The translations under genes were made by a program, and so were the position numbers. Positions 7,802-17,123 of a DNA stretch of 34,616 nt are shown piece after piece. The number at the start of each line of letters is the position of its first letter. The stretch's first letter is position 1. Origin of the DNA: Azospirillaceae bacterium (GTDB taxonomy: Bacteria; Pseudomonadota; Alphaproteobacteria; Azospirillales; Azospirillaceae). The notes beneath the pieces were generated by a model. The model was not told the DNA's origin, did no database searches, and worked only from the letters and a program-made list of their open reading frames with translations. Location of the stretch: NCBI GenBank assembly GCA_035645145.1, contig DASQNC010000041.1, positions 1 to 34,616 on the forward strand, written 5' to 3'.

Positions 7802-8829
7802 ACGCCCGCCTGATCGATGTCCGGCATGAAGGATTCCGGCCGGGGATGGCCGACCATCGGCTGGGCAGCCTGTTCTCCTCCCCGCCTTGGATCGAGGCCC
7901 TGGCCCGGACCTACGGCTTCACCATCTCCGCGTCCATCTCGCCGGGACGCGACGGAGGCAACGGCATCCTGTTCAGCCGGGTGTCCGACCTGCGGGGCGA
8001 CCGGATCGTCTGCCTGCCCTTCTCCGACTATTGCGATCCCCTGGTCGAGGATGCGGAGACCTGGAACGAATTGGTGGCGCCGATCCTGTCGTTCGGCCTG
8101 CCGGTGACCTTCAGGTGCCTGCGCAACGAGCTCGCCGTGGAGGATCCGCGGCTTGCGACCGTCGGCCACGGCATGTGGCACGGCATCGACCTGACGCGGA
8201 CCGAGGACGAGCTGTGGGCGGGCCTGTCCGGGTCGGCACGGCAGAATATCCGGAAGGCGCAGCGCGGCGGCGTGGTCGTGCGGGAGACCAGGAGCCTGGA
8301 CGACATCCGGACCTTCCACCGGATGCACCTGCGTCTCCGCAAGTCGAAGTACCGGCTCCTTGCCCAACCCCTCGCCCTTTTCGAGAACCTGCACGACCTG
8401 TTCGCACCGGGCGAACGCATCACCGTCCTGCTTGCGGAGGTCGACGGCGAAGCGGTCGCCGGCATCCTGCTGCTCGAGTGGGGCGGAACGCTCTATTACA
8501 AGTTCAACGCCTCCACCGATCCGACCCTGTGCCCGAACGACCTGCTGGCCTGGGAAGGCATCAGGCTCGGCCGTCGGCGCGGTCTCCGCAGCCTGGACTT
8601 CGGGAACTCGGATTTCGTGCAACCCGGCCTGATCCGGTACAAACGCAAGTACGCGACCGAAGAGCGCCTGATCACGTTTCTGCGCTGGCGCCCGGACGGC
8701 TACGCGGATCCGCGCGGCGAGCAGGCCAGCCGGACGCTCGGCCGCCTCACCCAGCTCCTCACCGCTCCGGAAGTCCCCGACGACATTACGGGCGCCGGCG
8801 GCGAGGAACTCTACCGCTACTTCTGCTGA
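7798..8829 (+). CDS. FemAB/BioF2-like GNAT acyltransferase, copy 1
   Basis: A 343-aa cytoplasmic protein of the FemAB-related GNAT superfamily found in exopolysaccharide loci. Visible features are an N-terminal subdomain (SLFSSPPWIEALARTYGF), a basic helix SGSARQNIRKAQRGGV, and a second GNAT unit (ITVLLAEVDGEAVAGILLLE, then GTLYYKFNASTDP) ending in LDFGNSDFVQPGLIRYKRKY. Such proteins may acylate or aminoacylate a lipid-linked sugar; the donor and acceptor are unknown here. It is translationally coupled to the glycosyltransferase by ATGA overlap. A second, divergent member lies later in the same operon. Confidence 0.85.
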   Translation: MNARLIDVRHEGFRPGMADHRLGSLFSSPPWIEALARTYGFTISASISPGRDGGNGILFSRVSDLRGDRIVCLPFSDYCDPLVEDAETWNELVAPILSFGLPVTFRCLRNELAVEDPRLATVGHGMWHGIDLTRTEDELWAGLSGSARQNIRKAQRGGVVVRETRSLDDIRTFHRMHLRLRKSKYRLLAQPLALFENLHDLFAPGERITVLLAEVDGEAVAGILLLEWGGTLYYKFNASTDPTLCPNDLLAWEGIRLGRRRGLRSLDFGNSDFVQPGLIRYKRKYATEERLITFLRWRPDGYADPRGEQASRTLGRLTQLLTAPEVPDDITGAGGEELYRYFC

Positions 8830-8846
8830 GACCGGGGCGCGGCGCC

Positions 8847-10637
8847 ATGGCGGATCCGATGGGCATGGCAGGCGGCGGCCGCACCCCCCCCGAAGGGGGC
8901 GACGCGGCCGGGCGTGCCCACCCTCCGGCCGGCTCCGCCGGTGCGTCGGACGGGTCGGGAAATATGCTGACCGACTACCGGACGGTCGCAGTCTGGACGC
9001 TTGTCAGCCGGATCACCGGGTTCTGCCGCATCATCGTCATGGGCGCCGTGCTCGGTCCCACGTATTTCGCCAACATCTTCCAAACGACCGCGTACGTGCC
9101 GAACATCCTGTTCGGCGTGCTCGGGGGCTCGATGGTCGGCGCGGTCCTCGTCCCGCCCCTGGTCCGGTCCACCGACGAAGCGGTGTTCCGGCGCTTGGCG
9201 AACGGGTTCCTCGGGGCCATGCTTCCGATCCTGCTGGCGGCGGCCCTGCTGACGACCCTGCTCGCCACCCCCCTTCTGGCGCTGGCCACCGCCGCCGTGG
9301 ACGATCCGCAGGTCCGGCACCAGCAGCAGCAGGCCGGATATGCGCTCCTGCTGTTTCTGCTGCCGCAACTGCCACTGTACGGCATCGCCGCCATCGGCAT
9401 GGCCGTCCAGCAGGCCCGCGGCCGCTTCGCCATCGCCGCCGCCGCACCGGCGGCCGAGAACATCGCCAGCATCGCCGTCCTCGGGGTCTCGGCCCTGGTG
9501 TTCGGGGTGGGCCATGAGTTGCACGAGGTCGGCACCGGCCAGTTGATCCTCCTGGGAGCCGGCACGACGGCCGCGGTCGGCGTCCATGCCGCCGTCCAAT
9601 TGTGGGGGGCATGGCGGGCCGGTGCGCCCCTGTTCCCTCGCGCGGGTTGGCAGGACGCCGAGGTTCGGGGCATCGTCCGTGTCGGGTTCGCATCCGGCGC
9701 CTACACCGCTTTGCAGAACCTGGTGTTCCTCATGCTCCTGGTGGCCGCGGGAAGCATCCCCGGCGGTGCCGTCGCGTTCCAATTCGGCTTCAATTTCGCG
9801 GCCCTGCCGGTGGCCCTGGTCGCGGTCCCGCTGGCGTCGGCCCAACTTCCCCGGCTGTCCCGCGCCATCGCCGGATCCCCGGCGGCGTTCCGGTCCCTTC
9901 TTGCCGAGAGCCTGGCCTTCGGCCGATTCCTCACCTTGCCTGCGGCCTTCCTGCTGGTCGCCCTGTCCGAACCCTTGGCCCGTGCGGTGACGTTCGGCGA
10001 AATGACGACCGATGCCGGTGTGGCGATCGTCGCCGCCGGCATCGGGGGGCTGGGCCTGGGTGTGTTCGGCGAGGCGTCGATGTCCCTTCTGTCATCCGCC
10101 GCCTATGCCCGCCGCAAGGTTGCCGCGCCCGTGTGGGCGATGGCCCTGCGCGCCGTCGTCGCCGCCGCTGGAACCGGTTTGGCCCTCGGCGTGATGGACG
10201 GCCCCTCCGTCCTTTGGACATTGGGGCTGGGCCAATCGGCCGGCAGCCTGCTGGCCGCCGCGTACCTGCACCGCACCTTGATGCGGTCCCGGCCCGCCAA
10301 TCCACCGGAAGGCACCGCCCGGACTCGCGGGGGCACTCGTGCATTCCTGGGTGACATGGCGATTGCGGCCTTGTCCATGACGGCCGGTGGCGCGGTGGCG
10401 TTCTGGATCGGCAGCGCCCCTGGTGGCCAGGCCCAGGCCGCGGGAGGGGTCGTGGTCGGGGCGGCCATTGGCGGGGGCCTTTACCTCGCCATCCACTGGG
10501 TTCGCGGATCGCGGGAATTGGCATCCCTTGTGTCGATGATCCGGGGCGGTCCCAGTCATGCGGGCGGCACCGATGCGCGCAGTAAAGGCATACGGGCCGT
10601 GTTGGGACCCACGCCCGGCAGGGTACGGGCGGAGTAA
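8847..10637 (+). CDS. MurJ-like (MOP superfamily) lipid-linked oligosaccharide flippase
   Basis: An integral membrane protein with about 12-14 hydrophobic segments. The first, after MLTDYRTVAVWTLVSRITGF, matches the start of MurJ/MviN proteins, including the Arg in the first helix. Later blocks (GVLGGSMVGAVLVPPLVR, PLYGIAAIGMAVQQARGRF, FNFAALPVALVAVPLASAQL) also fit the family. In this operon it most likely flips the undecaprenyl-linked repeat unit to the periplasm, the job usually done by Wzx; it need not be the peptidoglycan flippase. The start is uncertain: ATG 8847 gives 596 aa with a Gly/Pro-rich leader, whereas ATG 8964 gives 557 aa beginning at the usual MurJ position. Confidence 0.87.
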   Translation: MADPMGMAGGGRTPPEGGDAAGRAHPPAGSAGASDGSGNMLTDYRTVAVWTLVSRITGFCRIIVMGAVLGPTYFANIFQTTAYVPNILFGVLGGSMVGAVLVPPLVRSTDEAVFRRLANGFLGAMLPILLAAALLTTLLATPLLALATAAVDDPQVRHQQQQAGYALLLFLLPQLPLYGIAAIGMAVQQARGRFAIAAAAPAAENIASIAVLGVSALVFGVGHELHEVGTGQLILLGAGTTAAVGVHAAVQLWGAWRAGAPLFPRAGWQDAEVRGIVRVGFASGAYTALQNLVFLMLLVAAGSIPGGAVAFQFGFNFAALPVALVAVPLASAQLPRLSRAIAGSPAAFRSLLAESLAFGRFLTLPAAFLLVALSEPLARAVTFGEMTTDAGVAIVAAGIGGLGLGVFGEASMSLLSSAAYARRKVAAPVWAMALRAVVAAAGTGLALGVMDGPSVLWTLGLGQSAGSLLAAAYLHRTLMRSRPANPPEGTARTRGGTRAFLGDMAIAALSMTAGGAVAFWIGSAPGGQAQAAGGVVVGAAIGGGLYLAIHWVRGSRELASLVSMIRGGPSHAGGTDARSKGIRAVLGPTPGRVRAE

Positions 10638-10711
10638 GCGGGGCGGCCCGGTACGGCTTGGTCCTTGCCCGCCGGCGCCCGTCGAAGTGACCGCAGGAAG
10701 AGGAAGTCGCC

Positions 10712-12187
10712 GTGGTGTTCGCAGTGGTCGGATTCTTGGCTTTGGCGGCGTTCGTCGCCACCCTGCTGCGACCGCAGTTCGGGGCCTATCTCTGGCTGCT
10801 TGCGAACCCGCTCGTCGTCGGCATTGCGCGGGGTGACTATCTTCCCGTCCTGCGCCCCAACGAAGCGCTGCTGCTGCTGATCGTCGCCGCGCTCGCGACC
10901 CGGGCCGTGCTGCTCGAGCTCGCCGGTCACCCCCTCCGCATACGGTTCGACCAGATCGACCTGGTGCTCATCCTGCTGGCCGTGACCAGCTCGATCCTGC
11001 CGATGCTGATGCGGTACGGGCGCGGCTTGCCGGTTTCACAGGACGACATCCTCTACGCCTTCGTTCTGTGGAAATATTACGTCCTGTTCCGCGTGTTCCG
11101 GGGGACCGTCACCACGGTGGGCCAGGTTGCGACCTGCCTGTGGATCTCCCTGGCCTCCGGCCTCGTGGTGGCGCTCGTCGGCCTGATGCAGGTTTGGAAC
11201 CTGTTCGGCGTCCCGGAGTTTCTGCACACCTATTACGACAATCCGTTCGAGGGCCATTCGGGCGTCCTGACGGAGCGCGGCACCTCCACCATCAGCTCCT
11301 CCTTCGGCTTTGCCGATCTGATGATCATGAATCTCGTCATCGCCGCGGCCATGGTTCACGGCCGGTTTGGCGGAACGGGGCGCCTTGCGCTGGCAGGGGC
11401 GTTGTTCCTGGCGGGTTGCATCGCCGCAGGCGCCTTCTCGGGCTTTATCGCGCTCGCAGTGGCCATGCTGGCGTTCGGACTTATCACCAAGCGGCTGGTT
11501 CAGATGCTGCTGCTCGGCACCCCGGCCGCAATCGCCGCCGTCGTCGCACTGTGGCCCGTCGTCAGCAAACGGATGTCCGGGTTCGAAAGGCCGGAAGGCG
11601 TGCCGCATAGCTGGACGGGCCGGTGGGCAAACCTGGAAACCTTCTTCTTCCCGGAGCTTCTGTCCGGCCTCAATTGGCTTGTCGGTGTCCGCCCGGCCCC
11701 GCGGGTTCCCGCGCCGGAAACCTGGCGCGAGTACGTCTACATCGAAAGCGGCTATGTCTGGCTGTTCTGGATCGGCGGCGTTCCGCTGTTCGCCGCCTTC
11801 CTTCTGTTCCTGTGGGTTTCGGGCCGCCACCTTCTGAAGGTGGTCCGGGCGCGGGCGGACGAGGTGTCCGTTGCGGCCACCGCAACCCTTGCCTTCCTGT
11901 GCGTGATGGCGGTGCTGATGCTGTTGGACCCGCACCTCACCGTGCGGGGATCGGCCGACCTGTTCTTCCCCTTGCTGGCGCTCTCCCTGGTCCGGCCACG
12001 CGATGCGGTGGCGACACGGCCGGCGGAGCGCTCCCCCTTGCCACAGCCCATGGCCTACCGGATGCGCCCATCCGCACCCGGCCGGCGTGGCGCGCCCGCC
12101 GCCGGGACGATCCGTGCCGCGGTTCGGCCGGCAGCCCGCAACCCGGCCCTGCCCTGGAACCGCACCGGCCCGCCGGGTGGTGGATAG
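10712..12187 (+). CDS. Wzy/O-antigen-ligase-like polysaccharide polymerase
   Basis: A 491-aa membrane protein with about ten or more hydrophobic helices and a large periplasmic loop (about residues 285-350, from SKRMSGFERPEG to ETWREYVYIESGYVW). This loop is typical of the O-antigen ligase/polymerase (Wzy_C) superfamily; the GTSTISSSFGFADLM and YIESGYVWLFW stretches fit it. It should join repeat units at the outer face of the inner membrane. The start is GTG at 10712 with AGGAAGAGGAAG just upstream. The last 60 residues or so are an Arg/Pro-rich, non-membrane tail. It lies between the flippase and the Wzc-like kinase, as expected for a Wzx/Wzy pathway. Confidence 0.86.
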   Translation: MVFAVVGFLALAAFVATLLRPQFGAYLWLLANPLVVGIARGDYLPVLRPNEALLLLIVAALATRAVLLELAGHPLRIRFDQIDLVLILLAVTSSILPMLMRYGRGLPVSQDDILYAFVLWKYYVLFRVFRGTVTTVGQVATCLWISLASGLVVALVGLMQVWNLFGVPEFLHTYYDNPFEGHSGVLTERGTSTISSSFGFADLMIMNLVIAAAMVHGRFGGTGRLALAGALFLAGCIAAGAFSGFIALAVAMLAFGLITKRLVQMLLLGTPAAIAAVVALWPVVSKRMSGFERPEGVPHSWTGRWANLETFFFPELLSGLNWLVGVRPAPRVPAPETWREYVYIESGYVWLFWIGGVPLFAAFLLFLWVSGRHLLKVVRARADEVSVAATATLAFLCVMAVLMLLDPHLTVRGSADLFFPLLALSLVRPRDAVATRPAERSPLPQPMAYRMRPSAPGRRGAPAAGTIRAAVRPAARNPALPWNRTGPPGGG

Positions 12188-12236
12188 CGAGATTTCGTCC
12201 CAGGCGAACCAGTCCCCCTGTCGGTGGGAGGCCACC

Positions 12237-14522
12237 ATGATGAAGCACCCAACACCTCAAGACACCGGCGAGACAACGTTGGACATTGGTGCCGCCCTGG
12301 GGGCGCTCCGGCGCCGGAAATGGACGATCCTGGGCACCATGCTGCTGGGCATCGGGCTGGCGGGGGGGCTGACCCTGGGCCTTACCCCGCAGTACACCGC
12401 AACCTCGGTCGTCGTCATCGAACCCCGGAACGTACGGGCTTTCGAACCGACAAAGCCACTCGGCCCGACCCACGACAACCAGGAGACCTACATCGAGAAC
12501 CAAGTCAAATCCCTGATTTCCCGCGGCAACATCCGGCAGGCGATCCTGGACCTCGGCCTTCACCAGGACGGCGCTTACGACCCGGATCCGCCCCTGTTCA
12601 GTCCCGAACGGTTCGTCCAGGCCAAGGACTGGGTGGCCACCCGGTTCGGCTTCACATCCCCCGCCCTGGCACAGGCCGACAAGGCCCCGTCGGCGACACA
12701 TCGGGAAACCGGTGCCCCCACATCCACGACCGCTCCGGCCCCGACCGTCTCGGCCCGGACCGCCCCGATGGAAATTGACGAGCCCTTTTTCCGCGCCATC
12801 GAGGAAAACCTGAAAATCGCCAGGAGCGGGCAGTCCGGCGTCATCACGGTGAGCGCCACCGCGACGACCCCGGAACGGGCCGCCCAAATCGCGGACGCCA
12901 TTGTCGACGCGTACATCCGCACCCAGCGCGAGCAGAAAGTGACCGCCATACAGCGCGCCAGCCGTTGGTTGACCGAACAGGCGGCTGGAATGCGCGACCA
13001 GGTCCTGGAGGCCGAGCGGGCCGTCGAGGATTACCGGGCCGCCAACAAGCTGAAGGAGGGGCAGGACTACAACCTCAATCCCGAGCAACTGGTCGCCCTG
13101 GCGACGGACGTCAACGCCGCACAGGCGGACCGCATCGCGAAGGAGACCCGGCTCCAACATGTCAACGAACTGAGGGCCAGGCGGGACGGCTACAAGCCCC
13201 TGATCGAAATCTCGTCGTCGCCAATCATCGTGAACCTGGTGCAACGCGACGAGGAATTGCTCCGCCAGGAAGCCCAGCTCGCCACCAACTACGGCCCGCG
13301 GCACCCCCTCGTCCAGCAGGCGCAGAACGAGCGCGAGCGGCTGGCCAGGAAGATGGATCAGGAAATCGTCAACATCATCCGCAATCTGGAAGGCGAGGTC
13401 GCCGTCGCACGGGCGCGCGAAGACACGCTCTCAGGGTTCCTGGAGCAGGCGAAAACCCAATCCGCGACGGCCGGCACGGCCGGTATCCAGTTGCGCGATT
13501 TGGAACGCGAAGCGGCTTCCAGGCGAGCGGTCTACGAAGCGATGCTTTTGCGTACGGCGGAAATTCAGAACCAGACGGGTCTGGCCGAGGCGGATGCCAA
13601 GGTCCTGTCCCTGGCTTCCCCGCCGGACAAGCCGACGTTCCCGCGGCCCAAAATCATGCTGGTCCTTGGGGCCGTGGCCGGCCTGATGTCCGGAACCGGT
13701 CTCGCCGCATTGCGCGAGCATCTGGACCGGGGTGTGCGGACCAACCGTCAGGTTGAAGAAGCCCTCGGGGTCTCCGCACTCGGCCTGATCCCCCGGATCC
13801 GGATCTCCAAACGGCATCAACGCCCGCATCAATACCTTCTGGCCAAGCCCGGCTCGGCCTATGCGGAGGCGGTCAAGTCCGTGTTCATGCAGACGCATCT
13901 CGCCAACGGCAGCGCACCGCCGCGGGTCATCCTGGTCACGTCCACCATTCCGGGCGAAGGAAAGACCACCTTGGCCATGAGTCTTGCCGCCTCGGTCGCG
14001 CGGTCGGGGCACAAGGCCATCGTGGTGGATCTCGACCTGCGCCGCCCCAGCGTCGCGCGCGAATGGGGGCGGACGGTCAGGGGCGGACTTCTCGAATTCC
14101 TGTCCGGGGCCATGACCCTGGACGAGGTGATCCAGGAGGACCCGGGCGAAAAGAACCTTCATGTGCTTCCGGTGAAGAGGGGGGTGGAGAGCCCGACGGA
14201 CCACCTCGCCTCGCCGATGATGCGATCGCTCCTGGCGGAATTGCGTCGCCGCTACGACTACGTCCTGCTCGACTCCCCGCCGGCGCTGGGACTCAGCGAT
14301 GCCGCCCTCGCCGCGCGGCTCGCCGACGCCGTCCTGTTCATCGTGCAATGGGAAAAGACGGACGAGGCGCTCGCCGCCAGCGGCGTCGACGCGCTGATGC
14401 GCGTGCAGGCGCCGGTGGTGGGGGCCGCGGTGACCCAGGTCAACGTCCGCAGGCACGCACGCTACGGCTACGGGGATGTCGGCACCTACCATGGCGCCTA
14501 CCGCGGCTACTTCGCGAATTGA
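12237..14522 (+). CDS. Wzc/ExoP-type co-polymerase with tyrosine autokinase domain
   Basis: A 761-aa inner-membrane chain-length regulator and BY-kinase. A Wzz domain begins at about residue 15, with the first membrane helix near 30-50 and the second near 472-492. The periplasmic part has long coiled-coil segments. The cytoplasmic kinase has Walker A in TIPGEGKTTLAMS (about 571-583), Walker A' VVDLDLRRPS (about 597-606) and Walker B YVLLDSPPA (about 674-682). A C-terminal cluster of five tyrosines in the last 19 residues is the expected autophosphorylation tail. A Thr/Pro/Ala-rich insertion near residues 150-185 is unusual. GGTGGGAGG precedes two adjacent ATG codons. It works with the polymerase upstream; the outer-membrane exporter it would contact is not in this window. 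Confidence 0.93.
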   Translation: MMKHPTPQDTGETTLDIGAALGALRRRKWTILGTMLLGIGLAGGLTLGLTPQYTATSVVVIEPRNVRAFEPTKPLGPTHDNQETYIENQVKSLISRGNIRQAILDLGLHQDGAYDPDPPLFSPERFVQAKDWVATRFGFTSPALAQADKAPSATHRETGAPTSTTAPAPTVSARTAPMEIDEPFFRAIEENLKIARSGQSGVITVSATATTPERAAQIADAIVDAYIRTQREQKVTAIQRASRWLTEQAAGMRDQVLEAERAVEDYRAANKLKEGQDYNLNPEQLVALATDVNAAQADRIAKETRLQHVNELRARRDGYKPLIEISSSPIIVNLVQRDEELLRQEAQLATNYGPRHPLVQQAQNERERLARKMDQEIVNIIRNLEGEVAVARAREDTLSGFLEQAKTQSATAGTAGIQLRDLEREAASRRAVYEAMLLRTAEIQNQTGLAEADAKVLSLASPPDKPTFPRPKIMLVLGAVAGLMSGTGLAALREHLDRGVRTNRQVEEALGVSALGLIPRIRISKRHQRPHQYLLAKPGSAYAEAVKSVFMQTHLANGSAPPRVILVTSTIPGEGKTTLAMSLAASVARSGHKAIVVDLDLRRPSVAREWGRTVRGGLLEFLSGAMTLDEVIQEDPGEKNLHVLPVKRGVESPTDHLASPMMRSLLAELRRRYDYVLLDSPPALGLSDAALAARLADAVLFIVQWEKTDEALAASGVDALMRVQAPVVGAAVTQVNVRRHARYGYGDVGTYHGAYRGYFAN

Positions 14523-14592
14523 GCCACGGGAACTCAACCTCGAATCCACGCCGGACACGGATCCGGACGCGGCAGAAGGAACGGGGGTTCAG

Positions 14593-15756
14593 ATGAACAC
14601 ATCGGCAACACGGAACGGGGGAATGCCGCCGCCTTCATTCCCGGCCGGCACCGAACCCATACCCCGCATCCGGGTGGAGGACGACCGGTATACCGGCACC
14701 TGCGAGGAGATGGGCCCGGATCCCGTCTGGGATGCGCGTGTCGCGGGCACGCCGGGCGGCAGCATCGTCCAGACCGGCCGGTGGGCCGCATCCCGCAACC
14801 GGCTTGGTTTCAAGTCCTACCGGATCACGGTCAACGAAGCGGACGGGACGCTCGTGGCCGGGTGCCTGATGTACGCCAAGCGGCTGGGGCCCGGCACATG
14901 GGCCGGCGCCATCCCGTACGGGCCCTTGTCCTTCGGAAACCGTCCGTTCCGCGCGTCCGATGTGGTGCGCACCGTTGTCGCGCTGTCCCGCCAGCGCGGC
15001 ATCCGGTTCCTTGTCATCCAACCGCCGGACTGTGGCTGGGCGTTCGATGAGGCCCTGGCGGTGGCGGGATTCCGCACGGATGTACCGGCCATCGCCCCGG
15101 AGGCCACCCTTCGCGTGGATCTCACACGGAGCAGGGACGAAATCCTGGCCGCCATGAGCACCATGCGCCGCCGCAACCTTCGCAAGGCATGGCGCGCCGG
15201 CTTCGACGTGAGCGAGGAGAGGGATCCCGCCGTTTTCCACCGCCTGCACGTCGCAACGGCCATGCGGCAGGGCTTCAACCCGGTCACCATCGGGAACCTC
15301 CAGGCCCAATACGACACCCTTGCCCCGGACTTCGGCAAACTGTTCGTCGCCCGCCTCAAAGGCCGCCCGGTCGCGGGCCTCTGGCTGACCCATTTCGCGG
15401 GAACGGTGACGCTGAAGCTGGCGGGTTGGGATGCGGCCGGCCACCGGTACGCGAACGATGCGGTCCACTGGGCCACCGTCGAATACGGCTGGGCGGCAGG
15501 GGCGCACACCTACGACCTGGGAGGTTTCGATCGGCGCAGCGCGGAACGGCTTACCGCCGGGCAGCCCTTGCCGGAGGATTTCGAAAAGACCCCCAGCTTC
15601 TTCAAACTCGGCTTCGGCGGCACGCCCGTGCTGCTTCCACGGGCCCGGTTCGCCTTCACCCACCCTGCCGCGAACGTCGCCTTCGGGGCTGTGGCACGGA
15701 AGGTCCTGACCACACCGGCGCTGCGTTGGTTCCTTCAAAGGCTCCGCAATGGATAG
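14593..15756 (+). CDS. FemAB/BioF2-like GNAT acyltransferase, copy 2
   Basis: A 387-aa FemAB-related protein. The first half has GGSIVQTGRWAASRNRLGF and a strand GTLVAGCLMYAKRLG followed by WAGAIPYGPLSF. The second half has the basic helix MSTMRRRNLRKAWRAGFDV, then LFVARLKGRPVAGLWLTHF and YDLGGFDRR, ending with FEKTPSFFKLGFGG. This is the layout of peptidoglycan-bridge-type aminoacyltransferases, a family also recruited to polysaccharide loci. Substrate is unknown. The ATG at 14593 has AGAAGGA and GGGGG upstream; an earlier ATG at 14476 lies inside the kinase gene and is less likely. It ends overlapping the region just before the methyltransferase. Confidence 0.84.
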   Translation: MNTSATRNGGMPPPSFPAGTEPIPRIRVEDDRYTGTCEEMGPDPVWDARVAGTPGGSIVQTGRWAASRNRLGFKSYRITVNEADGTLVAGCLMYAKRLGPGTWAGAIPYGPLSFGNRPFRASDVVRTVVALSRQRGIRFLVIQPPDCGWAFDEALAVAGFRTDVPAIAPEATLRVDLTRSRDEILAAMSTMRRRNLRKAWRAGFDVSEERDPAVFHRLHVATAMRQGFNPVTIGNLQAQYDTLAPDFGKLFVARLKGRPVAGLWLTHFAGTVTLKLAGWDAAGHRYANDAVHWATVEYGWAAGAHTYDLGGFDRRSAERLTAGQPLPEDFEKTPSFFKLGFGGTPVLLPRARFAFTHPAANVAFGAVARKVLTTPALRWFLQRLRNG

Positions 15757-15823
15757 GTCCGGCTCCGGAACGGGGGCGGGGGCCCCCACCCCCGGAACAG
15801 CCGGCATTTTTGCGGGAGGCAAC

Positions 15824-16552
15824 ATGCTGCGCATGACCCTGAGCCTTTTGAAGCCGTTTTACCTCCGATCGCGCTACGTCGGGTCGCGCTGGATTGATCG
15901 GACATACGGCATCACGACCACCGACGAACACGTGGCACGCGCGCTCGGCTGGGACATCGACCACTACCGCCGAACCTTCCGGGCCATGCCCTTTGCGGGA
16001 GCAATGCGCCTCGTGCGTCGGCTCAATCCTGAACCGACCGATGTGCTGCTCGACCTCGGGTGCGGAGCCGGACGGTTGATCTGCGTCGCTGCCCAATACC
16101 CGGTGGCCCGCATCATCGGCGTCGAACTCGACGACGGGCTGAGTGCCCTGGCGCAACAAAACGCGCGTTCCCTGCGCCGCTATCGGACACAGCCTGAGGT
16201 CGTCCATGCGGATGCAACGCGGTTCCACGTGCCGGACGAGGTTTCAATTGTCTTCATCTACAATTCCTTCGGCGGCGAAGTGCTGCGCGCGGCCTTGGCG
16301 CGAATCATCGAGTCCTTCGACCGCGCCCCCCGCCGCATCCGCATTGCCTATGCCAATCCCCGGCAACACGATCTTCTGATGTCCACCGGACGCATGCGGG
16401 ACGCCGGTCTGCTGCGGATGTCGTGGCGGCCCGGCGCCGAGTGGGATCGCACCCAGATTGTGCGCTTCTACACGGTGGTGCCGCCCGCATCCTTGGCGGA
16501 TGCCCGGAAACGTGCGGACGGCCAGGGGGTCGCCGCGGTTGCGTCCCGCTAA
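15824..16552 (+). CDS. Class I SAM-dependent methyltransferase
   Basis: A 242-aa methyltransferase with motif I VLLDLGCGAGRLICVAA (about 74-90), an acidic residue at the end of strand 2 (IIGVELDD, about 97-104), and an HADATRF loop after it. Strand 4 reads VSIVFIYNSFGGEV. It probably methylates a sugar or another group of the exported polymer. An ATG at 15749 overlapping the preceding stop is open, but its first 25 residues are Gly/Pro/Thr-rich. The ATG at 15824 has GGGAGG five bases upstream and is the better start. It is the last gene of the tightly spaced run, followed by AT-rich non-coding DNA. Confidence 0.85.
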   Translation: MLRMTLSLLKPFYLRSRYVGSRWIDRTYGITTTDEHVARALGWDIDHYRRTFRAMPFAGAMRLVRRLNPEPTDVLLDLGCGAGRLICVAAQYPVARIIGVELDDGLSALAQQNARSLRRYRTQPEVVHADATRFHVPDEVSIVFIYNSFGGEVLRAALARIIESFDRAPRRIRIAYANPRQHDLLMSTGRMRDAGLLRMSWRPGAEWDRTQIVRFYTVVPPASLADARKRADGQGVAAVASR

Positions 16553-17123
16553 CCCGCCGGTGCGTGTGATGCGCAACCTATCCAAGCCCGTACCCTGCGG
16601 AGGGACCGACCACCAAACCGCCGCGCAGGTCGACATCTCTTCGCTCCTGGCCATGCGACGGACCAGGGAAAACAACTCGGCGTACATATTTGCAGCAAGA
16701 AAACGAATTTTCAAAAAAGCGCAGCACGAACATCAAATTCAATTCCAATGATCGACGAAAAGTAAACAAGACAATTTCACAACATTGGCCATTAACTGAA
16801 CCGACGAAGAATGAACACGCACCGTTAACCACAAAATTACCGGCCGATCACCTCACCAAAGCAGAACACTGAAAGACGACATGATAGGCCATACCCTTCA
16901 AACAGTCGCATCGATACTAATTTTTATCACAGGGAACACTGGACCCGTAAATACACGATTTACCTTTGAACTCTACCGTTCCACGAACTTTCACTGCTCC
17001 GACCGCGATTCCCGCGATGTGCGTGCAGATCGGCCCCTTCAATTGGCCACACATGACGTCAATGACGCACGTTTTGCCTCGGCGTCCGAGCGGGATCCAG
17101 GGAGCTGGAACGGGAGAAGTACT
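16553..17123. other. AT-rich leader region, probable promoter of the RTX gene
   Basis: This gap of about 570 bases is much more AT-rich than the operon before it, resembling 2687-3803 in composition. The reading frame of the next gene is open through part of it (from 16881), but the composition and the strong ribosome binding site at 17112-17119 argue that this is untranslated. It suggests the RTX gene has its own promoter and regulation. I could not pick a confident -35/-10 pair. Confidence 0.5.

Noticed and set aside
7887-8846. In-frame extension of the flippase upstream
   Set aside because: It is out-of-frame reading of the first FemAB-like gene and has no family match.
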